Source: 39-52-133 sp035531075 (GTDB lineage: Bacteria; Pseudomonadota; Gammaproteobacteria; Burkholderiales; Gallionellaceae). From it: a stretch of DNA of 64,000 nucleotides. Positions 33,004 through 42,590 of this stretch are shown piece after piece (position 1 is the stretch's first letter; each line of letters starts with the position of its first letter). The position numbers and the translations under genes are program-made. The stretch is taken from assembly GCA_035531075.1 (NCBI GenBank), contig DATKTO010000019.1, positions 124,001 to 188,000 of the forward strand, in the 5' to 3' direction. Below the pieces are notes generated by a model that was not told the DNA's origin, made no database searches, and saw only the letters and a program-made list of their open reading frames with translations.

Positions 33004-35325
33004 ATGAAATTCACCCACCCCAAAATCTTTCAAGTAACAGTGTTCTTGGTTGCCTTATTGCTGGCCGCGTGCGGCAGCGGTGGTGGGGGCGCAGCACCTG
33101 CGAGCGTGACGGCCAGCTACTCGGTAGGCGGCACGGCCACAGGCCTCGCGGGTACCGTGGTGCTGCAAGACAACAATGGCGACAACCTCAGTGTTGCGGC
33201 CAATGGCGTGTTCACCTTTGCCACCCAGGTCGCCAGCGGCAGCCCATACAGCGTGACCGTGCTCACCCAGCCCAGCGGCCCCAGTCAGACTTGCACCGTC
33301 AACACTGGCACCGGAACCATTTCAGCCGCGAATGTCACCGGCGTTACGGTTATCTGTTCGACCAACGCTTACTCCGTTGGCGGCACAGTCAGCGGAATGA
33401 CAGGCACGGGTCTGGTGTTGCAGAACAACGCGGGTGATAACTTGACGGTCAGCACCAACGGTGCATTTAACTTTGTTACCAATGTGGCCTCCGGCGCGGG
33501 ATACAGCATCAGCGTCAAAACCCAGCCCGGCGTACCCGCGCAAAACTGCGTAGTCGGCAGCGGCAGTGGCACGGTTTCCGCCACGAGCATTAACAGCATC
33601 ACGATCACGTGTTCTGTGTATGCGCCGCGCTTCGCTTATGTGGCAAATGCTGGCGACAACACCGTCTCGATCTACACGGTGAACGCCGCCACCGGGCAGT
33701 TGCGCCACAACGGCTATGTCGCGGCGGGCACCAGCCCCCAATCCGTCAGCACCGACCCCTCCGGCAAGTTCGCCTACGTGGCGAATAGCGGTTCAGCCAA
33801 TGTTTCGGCCTACACCATCAACGCCAGCACCGGGGCTTTGACCAGCATCGGCGCGCCGGTGGTAGCGGGCACCACCCCTTATTCCATCACCATCGACCCC
33901 TCTGGCAAGTTCGCCTACGTGGCGAATTTCGGTTCCGCCAACGTCTCGGCCTACACCATCAACGCCACCACAGGTGCGCTGACCGCCGTGGCGGGTAGCC
34001 CATTTGCGTCGGGTGCTCAGCCCCTTTCCGTCACCGTCGACCCCACGGGCAAGTTCGCCTATGTGGCAGATAACGGCGGCAATATCTCGGCCTACACCAT
34101 CAACGCCACGACCGGCGTTCTGACGGGCAGCGGCATCGTGGCGGGTGGGGGAGTGGGGGGCGCTCTTCGCTCTGTCACCAACGATCCCACAGGAAAATTC
34201 GTCTTCGTGGCGCAGGCGACTGGAGGTATTCTTGCATACACCATCAACACCACAACTGGCGCCTTGACCGCCGTGGCGGGCAGTCCGTTTGCGGCTGGGA
34301 GTTTCCCGATCTCCGTCAGCGTCGACCCCACGGGCAAGTTCGCCTACGCGGCGAATTACAATTCCAACGATGTCTCGGCCTACACCATCAACGCCGCGAG
34401 CGGCGTGCTCACCAGCGTCGGCGCGACAGTGGCGGCGGGAACAGCTCCAGTTTCCGTTACCGTCGATCCATCGGGCAAGTTCGCCTACGCGGCGAATTAC
34501 AATTCCAACGATGTCTCGGCCTACACCATCAACGCCAGCACCGGTGCGTTAACCAGTATCGGTGCGGCGGTAGCGGCGGGAGCATCTCCCGTCTCCGTCA
34601 CCGTAGACCCGTCGGGCAAGTTTGCTTACGCGGCTAATGGTAATTCCAACAACATCTCGGCCTATACCATCAACGCCAGCACCGGTGTCCTGACCAGCGT
34701 CGGCGCGACAGTGGCGGCGGGCACCGCTCCCAGATCCGTCAGCGTCGATCCCTCAGGCAAGTTTGCTTACGTGGCAAATATGAGTTCCAACAACATCTCT
34801 GCCTATACCATCAACGCCAGCACCGGTATCCTGACCAGCGTCGGCGCGGCCGTGGCGGCAGGAACCAGTCCCTACACTGTCACCGTCGACCCATCGGGCA
34901 AGTTTGCTTACGTGACTAATACTAATTCCAACAACATCTCGGCCTACAGCATCAACGCCGCCACTGGCGTACTAACCAGCATCGGCGCGGCTGTGGCGGC
35001 GGGAAACAATCCCCAAGCCATAAGTGTCGATCCCCTCGGTCGGTTCGCCTACGCGGTGAATTACAATTCCAACGACGTCTCGGCTTACACCATCAACGCC
35101 AGCACCGGTGCGTTGACCAGCGTCGGTTCCGTGCCTGCGGGAACCAATCCTTACTCCGTCAATGTCGATCCATCGGGCAAGTTCGCCTACGTGGCAAATT
35201 ACACCTCCAACGACGTCTCTACCTACACCATCAACGCCACGACCGGCGTTTTGACCAGTGCCGGCGCGGCCATGGCGGCGGGAACCAGTCCAATCTCTGT
35301 CACCACCACCGGCACGATCCAGTAA
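33004..35325 (+). CDS. Lipoprotein with a 12-blade YVTN/lactonase-type beta-propeller
   Basis: 773 residues. A lipoprotein signal (LVALLLAACGSGGGG, Cys about 23) is followed by two copies of a roughly 80-residue beta domain (SVGGTATGLAGTVVLQDN and SVGGTVSGMTGTGLVLQN). Twelve repeats of about 43-45 residues then fill about 205-770 (consensus VDPSGKFAYVANYNSNDVSAYTINASTG). YVTN repeats form beta-propellers, often on cell surfaces. The repeats are very similar at DNA level, a sign of recent duplication or gene conversion. The start is preceded by GAGGCAAGCAAA, identical to the leader of the next lipoprotein gene. Confidence 0.85.
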   Translation: MKFTHPKIFQVTVFLVALLLAACGSGGGGAAPASVTASYSVGGTATGLAGTVVLQDNNGDNLSVAANGVFTFATQVASGSPYSVTVLTQPSGPSQTCTVNTGTGTISAANVTGVTVICSTNAYSVGGTVSGMTGTGLVLQNNAGDNLTVSTNGAFNFVTNVASGAGYSISVKTQPGVPAQNCVVGSGSGTVSATSINSITITCSVYAPRFAYVANAGDNTVSIYTVNAATGQLRHNGYVAAGTSPQSVSTDPSGKFAYVANSGSANVSAYTINASTGALTSIGAPVVAGTTPYSITIDPSGKFAYVANFGSANVSAYTINATTGALTAVAGSPFASGAQPLSVTVDPTGKFAYVADNGGNISAYTINATTGVLTGSGIVAGGGVGGALRSVTNDPTGKFVFVAQATGGILAYTINTTTGALTAVAGSPFAAGSFPISVSVDPTGKFAYAANYNSNDVSAYTINAASGVLTSVGATVAAGTAPVSVTVDPSGKFAYAANYNSNDVSAYTINASTGALTSIGAAVAAGASPVSVTVDPSGKFAYAANGNSNNISAYTINASTGVLTSVGATVAAGTAPRSVSVDPSGKFAYVANMSSNNISAYTINASTGILTSVGAAVAAGTSPYTVTVDPSGKFAYVTNTNSNNISAYSINAATGVLTSIGAAVAAGNNPQAISVDPLGRFAYAVNYNSNDVSAYTINASTGALTSVGSVPAGTNPYSVNVDPSGKFAYVANYTSNDVSTYTINATTGVLTSAGAAMAAGTSPISVTTTGTIQ
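33634..35306 (+). repeat. Twelve in-frame tandem repeats of about 130 bp
   Basis: The propeller-coding part consists of about 130-bp units that share long near-identical blocks coding for VDPSGKFAYVAN and VSAYTINASTG. Units around 34330-35200 are most alike. Length variation between strains by slippage or recombination is expected. Confidence 0.85.
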
Positions 35326-35391
35326 GCCGCCGCCACACGCAACAGGCATGAGTTGATAACCAGGAATCAAAAAGTTAGTGAGGCAAGCAAA

Positions 35392-37923
35392 ATGAAACTC
35401 AACAACACCAAAATCATCTATAGCGCACTGCTCCTGGTTTCAATATTTCTAACCGCGTGCGGCGGTGGAGGTGGTAGCACAGCAGCACAGCTTGCCACAG
35501 CCATCACCGCCCAGCCCACCGACCAAAGCGTGGTGTCGGGCACGGCAGCAACCTTTGATGTGGTGGCCAGCAACGCAACTGGCTACCAGTGGCAGCGCAG
35601 CAGCGATGGCGGCACCACCTATACCGTCGTAAGCGGTGCCACGACTGACAGCTACGCCACTGCCGCAACCACACTGGCCGACAGCGGCACGCTATACCGG
35701 GTAGTCGTTTCCGGCACCAGCAACAGCGTCACCAGTTCGGCTGTTACGCTTGCGGTAACAACTGTTGCGGGCGGCCCCGCCATCACTGTGCAGCCGACAA
35801 GTGCGCATGTCACCGCACTAGCTGCAGCCAGCTTCAGCGTTACCGCCACCGGCACGTCACTCAGCTACCAGTGGCAGCGCTGCATGGATGCAATTGCGAC
35901 ATGTGTGACCTGGAGCAACATTGCAAACGCAACCTTGTCCACCTACTCCACCGGCAACACCGATACAGCCATGAGCGGTCAGCGCTATCGCGTGGTTGTC
36001 AGCAACACAGTTGGCAGTGTGGAAAGTGCAGCAGTCACGCTAACAGTTGACCCCACACCTGTAGCGCCCGTCATCACCGGCCAGCCTGTGGATGTAACAG
36101 TTGTGGCGCCGGCAGCAGCGAGCTTCTCCGTCGCCTTCACCGGTGTACCTACACCCATGCCGCGCTGGCAGTATTACGACGGCAGCAACTGGGTCAACGC
36201 GGGTGTTGCCGTCGCCACCTTCACCATCAACACCACCACCGCCAGCGACAACGGTCGGCAATACCGTGTGATCATTGAAAGTGCTGCGGGCAGGGTTACC
36301 AGTAATGTGGTAACGCTGTCCGTCAATGCCGCCGCCATTGCGCCAGCCTTTACCACCCAGCCAGCCAATGTCACCATCACCGAGGGGCAAAACGCGCAAT
36401 TCACGGTCGCCGTCAGCGGCGCACCCACACCCGCCTTGCAGTGGCAATTAAGCACGGACAGCGGCGGCAACTGGAGCAACATAAACGGCGAGACCGGCAC
36501 CATTCTTAACCTGTCCAGCGCAGCACTGGCCAACAACGGGCGACAATTCCGTGCGGTAGCCACCAACAGCTCGGGCACGGTCAATAGCAGTGCGGCAACG
36601 CTGACGGTAAATGCAGCGCTTGGTTCCAAGGCATTCGGCACAGCCGCACTCATCGAAACGGGCGCGGGTGCTGCCGCGCAACCCCAGATTGCCGTAGACC
36701 CCAGCGGCAATGCCGTGGCTGTGTGGGTGCAAGTTGACAGCACGGGCACATACTTGAATATCTGGGCTAACCATTACACTGTTGCCACCCATACCTGGGG
36801 CACGGCTGCGCCCCTAGAGACCGGCGTGGGTTTTTCATCCAACCCCCAGATTGCTATCGACGCCAATGGCAATGCTTTGGCGGTATGGCAGCAGGACGGG
36901 GATGCGACGGCAGCTGTGCGAGACGACATCTGGGCCAACCGCTACAGCGCCAGCTCCGGTACATGGGGCACGGCGGTGCTCATCGAAACCGACAACGCCG
37001 GTCCTGCCGTTAGTCCGCAGATTGCCTTTGACTTAACTGGCAACGCCATGGCGGTGTGGCTGCAGAGCAACGGTACGTCTTCTCAAATTCGTTCAAACAG
37101 TTACAGTGCCGGTTCCGGCACATGGGGAACGACAGCAACTATTATCGAGCCCGTCAGCCTCGGTGCCTCCTCGACCCCCCAGATCGCCATCGACGCCAAT
37201 GGAAATGCTTTGGTGGTGTGGTCGCGTTACGACGGCACGGGTACGATCATGTCGAACCGTTACGCAGCAGGCAGCGGCTGGGGCGCTGCCTCGGTTATTG
37301 GTGGTGCCGGTGGCCTGCCCCAGATCGCCATCGACGCCAACGGCAATGCATTGGCGGTGTGGTCGCAGTCCGACGGTTCGAATCGCAATATATGGGCTAA
37401 CCGCTACAGCGCCGGCTCCGGCTGGGGCACGGCGGCGCTCATCGAGTGGACCGGTGGCGATGCCGATAACCCCCAGATCGCCTTCGACGTCAGCGGCAAT
37501 GCGCTAGCGGTGTGGCAGCAGAACAGCGGCTTCGGCACGAACGAGCGCATCTGGTCTAACCGCTACACTGCAGGCAGCGGGTGGGGCGGCTTCCCGGCAC
37601 TCATCCAGACCGACATTTCGGGCGGCTCCACGGCCAATGCTGTGGAGCCCCAAATTGTCATCGACGCCGCCAGCGGCAATGCGCTGGCAGTGTGGGTGCA
37701 GCCCGATGGTGCGTCCGACAATACCCCCGACATCTGGATCAACCGCTACACCCCTGGCAGCGGCTGGGGCACAACGGCAAATCTCGGCCAGGTTCGAATC
37801 AATACTGCCGGGGCGCCTGCCGGGCAGCCCCAGATCGCCATCGACGCCAACGGTAATGCTGTTGTGGTGTGGTATCAGTCCGATGGCACGAACGACAGCA
37901 TCTGGTACAACCGCTATCAGTAA
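35392..37923 (+). CDS. Lipoprotein with Ig-like domains and a repeat-rich C-terminal half
   Basis: 843 residues from the ATG at 35392 behind GAGGCAAGCAAA. A lipobox (SIFLTACGGGGGS) is followed by four Ig-like domains (about 35-410), each starting like ITAQPTDQSVVSGTAATFDV and containing YQWQRS. The second half (about 420-840) has at least eight repeats of PQIAIDANGNALAVWSQSDG / IWANRYSAGSGWGTAALIE, which look like propeller blades. Typical of large surface-exposed adhesin-like lipoproteins. No enzyme motif seen. It is the second of three lipoprotein genes in a row. Confidence 0.82.
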   Translation: MKLNNTKIIYSALLLVSIFLTACGGGGGSTAAQLATAITAQPTDQSVVSGTAATFDVVASNATGYQWQRSSDGGTTYTVVSGATTDSYATAATTLADSGTLYRVVVSGTSNSVTSSAVTLAVTTVAGGPAITVQPTSAHVTALAAASFSVTATGTSLSYQWQRCMDAIATCVTWSNIANATLSTYSTGNTDTAMSGQRYRVVVSNTVGSVESAAVTLTVDPTPVAPVITGQPVDVTVVAPAAASFSVAFTGVPTPMPRWQYYDGSNWVNAGVAVATFTINTTTASDNGRQYRVIIESAAGRVTSNVVTLSVNAAAIAPAFTTQPANVTITEGQNAQFTVAVSGAPTPALQWQLSTDSGGNWSNINGETGTILNLSSAALANNGRQFRAVATNSSGTVNSSAATLTVNAALGSKAFGTAALIETGAGAAAQPQIAVDPSGNAVAVWVQVDSTGTYLNIWANHYTVATHTWGTAAPLETGVGFSSNPQIAIDANGNALAVWQQDGDATAAVRDDIWANRYSASSGTWGTAVLIETDNAGPAVSPQIAFDLTGNAMAVWLQSNGTSSQIRSNSYSAGSGTWGTTATIIEPVSLGASSTPQIAIDANGNALVVWSRYDGTGTIMSNRYAAGSGWGAASVIGGAGGLPQIAIDANGNALAVWSQSDGSNRNIWANRYSAGSGWGTAALIEWTGGDADNPQIAFDVSGNALAVWQQNSGFGTNERIWSNRYTAGSGWGGFPALIQTDISGGSTANAVEPQIVIDAASGNALAVWVQPDGASDNTPDIWINRYTPGSGWGTTANLGQVRINTAGAPAGQPQIAIDANGNAVVVWYQSDGTNDSIWYNRYQ

Positions 37924-38081
37924 GCGTATCGAGGTAGGACTAAATGAAATGAATCCTAACAATCAAGGACGATGCTGTTATGGAAACCGTGACGGTCGTT
38001 CAGGTTTGCACAAGCATCGCTTAAGGGCACGCCAAGCCGAACGCAACGAATACGAATTATTTACGACAAGAGAGAAAAATC

Positions 38082-39491
38082 ATGAATAGCAAACGAGTGT
38101 TGGCCGGTGTTTCAATACTGTTCGTTGTTGCGCTGCTCGCCGCATGCGGCGGCGGAAGCGGCGGCGGCAGTACAACACCTGCACTGATCAATGTAACACC
38201 GACCACAACTGCAATCGGTACTGCGAGCGGTGTTGCCGCAAGCGCGACCATAGGTGCAACAGGCGGCAGTGTAGCCACGCCGGATGGGAAAATCACCCTG
38301 ACCATCCCGGCAGGTGCGCTGGCGGCAAACACATTGATCGGCATTCAGCCCATTACCAATACGGCGCACGGTGGGCTGGATGCGGGTTATCGCCTGACCC
38401 CTGATGGACAGACCTTTGCGCAACCTGTTGCGCTTAAGTTTGCCTACACAGCCCAGGATCTGGCGGGTAGCGACCCTGCCATTCTGGGTGCTGCCTATCA
38501 AACTTCTACCGGCTACTGGAAGTGGCTGGGGACACCCACCACCGATAGCATCGCCAAAACCATGACCATCAGCACCACGCACTTCACCGATTTTTCGATG
38601 GTGCAAGGGTATCGGCTACAGCCGCTATCGAAGACGCTCAAGGTGAATGATAGCCTGTCTCTGCAGGTAGTGTACTGTTATCCTCCGCCGGTCGCACCAA
38701 GCGATGACCTGACCCCGCTTGGATTGCCATGCTCTGCCCCCGCAGCTCAAGGCGGCCTCGCCCCTCTTGTTTATGTCAGTGATTGGTCGGTAAATGGGGT
38801 GGCGGGCGGAAATGGCACTACAGGAACAGTGAGCGGCAATGGCCTCGGTGCCACCTATACCGCCCCTGCGACGAAACCCGCACCGAATATCGTAGCGGCC
38901 AGTGCGCGTGTGAATCTAGGTAGCGGAGCAAAGGTGCTGGTGGCCTCCAACATTACCATTACCGACCTTGTCCCCGGCTACACCGGCACAGTCAATTTCA
39001 CCACTACAGTGACGACAAGCGGAGTCAACACCAGCAACGGCGTTGCCAACGTAACATGGGTTCAGACCGAGAATTTGCCCGATGTAAAAACCTACACGGC
39101 ATCAGGCACTATCAGCGGAAGCCTCGCGCCTGTGCTTGCAGGTTTTACCTGTACCCCGCTGCCTGTGACGAGCACTATCCTGTCTACCGACAAGCTGCTT
39201 GTTTATACGGCGAGCAACACGCTATGGCCAAGCACCCATGCCTTTACCGTGACAGCTGCAGATACCAATACCATTCTGACCACAAATTGTACGGACAACA
39301 GCAGCGGCAGCACCGTTCCGGTTCAGTTTGCCAAGCTGCTATATGCATTTGTGGGGGGAAATTGCTTACCTGGCACAACACCTCAACCTGTTGCATTCAC
39401 GAACGAGGCGCAACTATCGGGTAGCTATAATTGCCCCGGCGCGACTAACTTCGAGGGGACAAATGCAAGCTGGACGTTTACCCAGCAATAA
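38082..39491 (+). CDS. Lipoprotein with a ZU5-like domain
   Basis: 469 residues. A lipobox (VVALLAACGGGSGGG) is followed by a ZU5/anchor-type beta domain (about 45-170: ATIGATGGSVATPDGKITLTIPAGALAAN, GYRLTPDGQTFAQPVALKFAY, THFTDFSMV). The C-terminal 300 residues are beta-rich with scattered cysteines and no repeat I recognise. The ATG follows GAGAGAAAAATC. It is the third lipoprotein gene of the island; the 158-bp gap before it holds no gene. Confidence 0.8.
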   Translation: MNSKRVLAGVSILFVVALLAACGGGSGGGSTTPALINVTPTTTAIGTASGVAASATIGATGGSVATPDGKITLTIPAGALAANTLIGIQPITNTAHGGLDAGYRLTPDGQTFAQPVALKFAYTAQDLAGSDPAILGAAYQTSTGYWKWLGTPTTDSIAKTMTISTTHFTDFSMVQGYRLQPLSKTLKVNDSLSLQVVYCYPPPVAPSDDLTPLGLPCSAPAAQGGLAPLVYVSDWSVNGVAGGNGTTGTVSGNGLGATYTAPATKPAPNIVAASARVNLGSGAKVLVASNITITDLVPGYTGTVNFTTTVTTSGVNTSNGVANVTWVQTENLPDVKTYTASGTISGSLAPVLAGFTCTPLPVTSTILSTDKLLVYTASNTLWPSTHAFTVTAADTNTILTTNCTDNSSGSTVPVQFAKLLYAFVGGNCLPGTTPQPVAFTNEAQLSGSYNCPGATNFEGTNASWTFTQQ

Positions 39492-39654
39492 AACTGAAAT
39501 AGCTTTCCCGCCCCCTTGTGTCAGGGAATTAAGATGGAAAAGAAACTCAGGGCGGGTAGCGAATTCAGGCCAGCTTATTCGGCTAAGCTTTGATACGCCA
39601 AGACTGGACGTGAGCTTGCCTCTCTCTTGCTGATCCATCCAGGTGCGTAATGAT

Positions 39655-40134
39655 ATGGTGGCCGACGTGCGCATCCAGCAAACCCGGCGCGGGCGCATGG
39701 CGATTGTGAGGATCGAAGACGGTAGCGCGCAGCTGGAAGTGACCCTGTTCAATGAACTCTATGAGGCCAGCCGCCCATGGATAAAGGATAGCGAACTATT
39801 GGTCGTGCGCGGCAAGGCTACACTTGACGAATATTCCGGCAACATGCGCGTGACCGGCGAAGAGGTCATGGACTTTGCCTCCGCCCGCGCCGCCTTCGCC
39901 AAGCGGCTGGATCTGGGCTGCGCGGAACAGGAGGCCGCTGTCATTGCGAAGCTCAAAGAACTCTTTTTGCCCTATCGCGGCGGCAAATGCCCGGTGGTAA
40001 TCCATTACCGCAACCACACCGGCAGCGCGCAGCTGCGCCTGGGCGAGGCGTGGCATGTCACGCTGCCGGACAGCCTGCTGAACGATCTGCGCGGCTTGCT
40101 GGGGGAGAAAAATGTGCGGGTGGTGTATGGCTGA
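39655..40134 (+). pseudogene. Truncated second copy of the dnaE 3' end
   Basis: Codes for the last 160 codons of DnaE (OB-fold and tau-contact domain), aligned without gaps to 28859-29338. My hand alignment finds 141 of 159 residues identical, and most differences are conservative (I/V, D/E, R/K). Many third positions differ, so the copy was under selection in another lineage for a long time. The match begins abruptly at MVADVRIQQT. A GTG at 39643 could start it in frame, so a small protein may still be made. It marks the right end of the island that begins after dnaE. Confidence 0.9.
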
Positions 40135-40141
40135 TTGTTTG

Positions 40142-40203
40142 GGAGCGCCGACGTCCTCGTCGGCAAATATACGAAAAAAAGCCGACGAGGACGTCGGCGC
40201 TCC
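40142..40203. repeat. Perfect 23-bp inverted repeat with nested hairpins
   Basis: Arms 40142-40164 and 40181-40203 are exactly complementary, with a 16-nt A-rich loop. Each arm contains its own small palindrome (GCCGAC - GTCCTC - GTCGGC), a layout typical of paired REP elements. It lies 8 bp after the dnaE fragment. Confidence 0.85.
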
Positions 40204-40207
40204 GGTA

Positions 40208-40245
40208 TTTACTTGCAGGTGCGTGGGACGCACCTTACATGTAAA
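40208..40245. repeat. Second REP-like hairpin, core GGTGCGT-GGG-ACGCACC
   Basis: An inverted repeat with outer arms TTTACTTG and CATGTAAA around a 7-bp core stem. It shares the GGTGCGT/ACGCACC core with the repeats at 24709-24752 and 56158-56208. Confidence 0.65.
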
Positions 40246-40329
40246 TCTATATGCGATTGATTGTATTGAATATTTTAACTTGCTAAGCTGAGGCAGAATC
40301 TGCTGCATCGCACGAACCCTCACCCCCAG

Positions 40330-40355
40330 CCCCTCCCCCGCCTGCGGGGGAGGGG
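40330..40355. repeat. GC-rich inverted repeat downstream of metG
   Basis: Ten C/T-rich bases (40330-40339) pair with ten G/A-rich bases (40346-40355) around GCCTGC. It sits between the dnaE fragment and the metG stop. It could act as a terminator-like barrier but lacks a T-run; similar hairpins are widely scattered in many genomes. Confidence 0.6.
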
Positions 40356-40372
40356 AGCGATAAGACGACAGC

Positions 40373-42472
40373 TTACTTGATCCTCATGCCCGGCTGTGCC
40401 CCCTCATCCGGACTCAAAATAAACAGCCCGGGTGTTGCCCCGGAAGCGGCCAGCACCATGCCTTCCGACAGGCCGAATTTCATCTTGCGCGGGGCCAGGT
40501 TGGCGACCATCACCGTCATGCGGCCCTTGAGCTTTTCCGGATCGTAGGCAGACTTGATGCCGGCAAACACGGTGCGCGGTTGCTCTTCGCCGATATCCAG
40601 CGTCAGCTTGAGCAGCTTTTCAGCGCCTTCCACGTGCTCGGCACTGACGATCCTTGCCACGCGCAAATCGACCTTGCTGAAGTCGTCGATGCTGATGGTT
40701 TCTGCAATCGGCGCGATGGCATGCTGTTGTGCCTCGGCATGGCGTGCGGGGGAGTGTTCCTGTGTCGTTGCCTGCAGGCTTTCCTGGTTGGCTGCTACCA
40801 ATGCGGTAATTAACTTGGGGTCGATGCGCGTCATCAGGTGTTTGTATTCGTTGATGCGATGGCTGAATAAAAGGTCGCCGGCATTGGCCCAGGTCAGTGC
40901 GTCAATGTTGAGGAAACTCTCTACTTCTTTTGCCAGCACAGGCAGGATGGGTTTGAGGTATAGCGTGAGCAGGCGGAACAGGTTCAGGCTGACGGTGCAG
41001 GCTTCCTGCAGTGCGGCTTCCTGGCCTTCCTGCTTGGTCAACACCCAGGGCGCCTTGTCGTTCACATACTCGTTGGCCAGATCGGCAAGGCGCATGATTT
41101 CACGTATCGCTTTGCCGAAATCACGGTCTTCGTAACATTGTGCAATCAGATTGCCGGCATCTGTAAAGCTCGTCATTAATTCGTTCGCACGGGCGTCCTT
41201 GATGCCATCTTTTGCCGCCAGCTTGCCGTCAAATCTCTTGCTGATGAAGCCGGCAGTGCGGCTGGCGATGTTAATGTACTTGCCGATCAGGTCGCTGTTC
41301 ACCTTGGCCACGAAATCATCGAGGCTGAGGTCGAGATCCTCCATGCTGCCGTTCAGTTTGGCGGCGTAGTAGTAGCGCAGGTATTCGGTGTTCTTGATGT
41401 GCTCGACATAGCTGCTGGCGGTGATAAAGGTGCCGCGCGACTTGCTCATCTTCTCGCCGTTGACGGTGAGGAAGCCGTGCGCGAACAGTTTGGTCGGGGT
41501 GCGGAAACCGGCGTGCTGCAGCATGGCGGGCCAGAACAGCGCGTGGAAATACAGAATATCCTTGCCGATGAAATGGTACAGCTCGGCATCCGAATCCGGT
41601 TTCCAGTAGTCGTTAAAGTCGATGCCGCTGTCGTTGCACAGCTTTTTGAAGCTGCCCATGTAGCCCACCGGCGCATCCAGCCATACATAGAAATATTTGC
41701 CCGGCGCATCGGGTATTTCGAAACCGAAGTAGGGCGCATCGCGCGAGATGTCCCAGTCTGTGAGTTTGTTTTCACCCGCTGTTCCCAGCCATTCCTGCAT
41801 TTTGTTGGATGCTTCGGATTGCAGTGTGCCGCTGGTGGTCCATTGCTGCAAAAATTGCTGGCAGCTGGGGGCGGAGAGTTTGAAGAAGTAATGTTCGGAT
41901 GCGCGCATCACCGGCTTGGCGCCGGACACGGCGGAGTAGGGGTTGATGACTTCCGCCGTGGTATAGGCCGCGCCGCACACTTCGCAGTTGTCGCCGTACT
42001 GGTCCTTGGCGTGACACTTGGGGCATTCGCCCTTGATGAAGCGGTCCGGCAAAAACATTTCCTTCACCGGGTCGTAATATTGCTCGATGGAGCGTTGTTC
42101 GATCAGACCGTTGCTCTTGAGTTTGTTATAGATGCCATTGGCGAATTCCCGGGTCTCGCCAGAGTTGGTCGAACCGTAATGATCGAAATTGACATGGAAA
42201 GCTTTGAAATCAGCGTAATGTTCCTGCCATACTCGCGCGATCAATTGCTCCGGGGTGATGCCTTCCTTTTCGGCGCGCAGCATGATGGGTGTGCCATGAG
42301 TGTCGTCTGCACAGACGTAGTGGCAGCTGTTGCCCTGCATTTTCTGGAAGCGTACCCAGATGTCCGTCTGGATGTATTCCACCAGATGGCCCAAATGGAT
42401 GCTGCCGTTGGCATAAGGAAGGGCTGAGGTGACCAATATTTTTCTTGGTTTCGTTTGAATTCTGGTGGTCAT
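40373..42472 (-). CDS. metG: Methionyl-tRNA synthetase
   Basis: 699 residues from the ATG at 42472 (AAGGCAATT upstream). Seen: the HIGH-like signature in YANGSIHLGHLVEY, a zinc-knuckle CPKCHAKDQYGDNCEVC, the KMSKS loop (NGEKMSKSRGTF) and a C-terminal EMAP/Trbp tRNA-binding domain (about 585-699: FSKVDLRVARIVSAEHVEGAEKLLKL). It charges both initiator and elongator tRNA-Met. Divergent from mrp, whose start is 118 bp away. Confidence 0.98.
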   Translation of the reverse strand: MTTRIQTKPRKILVTSALPYANGSIHLGHLVEYIQTDIWVRFQKMQGNSCHYVCADDTHGTPIMLRAEKEGITPEQLIARVWQEHYADFKAFHVNFDHYGSTNSGETREFANGIYNKLKSNGLIEQRSIEQYYDPVKEMFLPDRFIKGECPKCHAKDQYGDNCEVCGAAYTTAEVINPYSAVSGAKPVMRASEHYFFKLSAPSCQQFLQQWTTSGTLQSEASNKMQEWLGTAGENKLTDWDISRDAPYFGFEIPDAPGKYFYVWLDAPVGYMGSFKKLCNDSGIDFNDYWKPDSDAELYHFIGKDILYFHALFWPAMLQHAGFRTPTKLFAHGFLTVNGEKMSKSRGTFITASSYVEHIKNTEYLRYYYAAKLNGSMEDLDLSLDDFVAKVNSDLIGKYINIASRTAGFISKRFDGKLAAKDGIKDARANELMTSFTDAGNLIAQCYEDRDFGKAIREIMRLADLANEYVNDKAPWVLTKQEGQEAALQEACTVSLNLFRLLTLYLKPILPVLAKEVESFLNIDALTWANAGDLLFSHRINEYKHLMTRIDPKLITALVAANQESLQATTQEHSPARHAEAQQHAIAPIAETISIDDFSKVDLRVARIVSAEHVEGAEKLLKLTLDIGEEQPRTVFAGIKSAYDPEKLKGRMTVMVANLAPRKMKFGLSEGMVLAASGATPGLFILSPDEGAQPGMRIK

Positions 42473-42590
42473 AATTGCCTTGTAACTGAGATGGTTTTGC
42501 CATTGTAGCAAAACCTACGCAAACAGTCGGAATTGGGTAGAATCACGGTTTGCCAAAACTAATTTACCCACGAATACCCAGGAGAAACAA

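Noticed and set aside
33634..35306. Regular 130-bp repeats as a possible non-coding satellite array
   Set aside because: They keep frame throughout and code for beta-propeller blades in a lipoprotein.
41399..42427. 342-codon open frame opposite metG
   Set aside because: Antisense shadow of metG with low-complexity composition and no recognisable domain.
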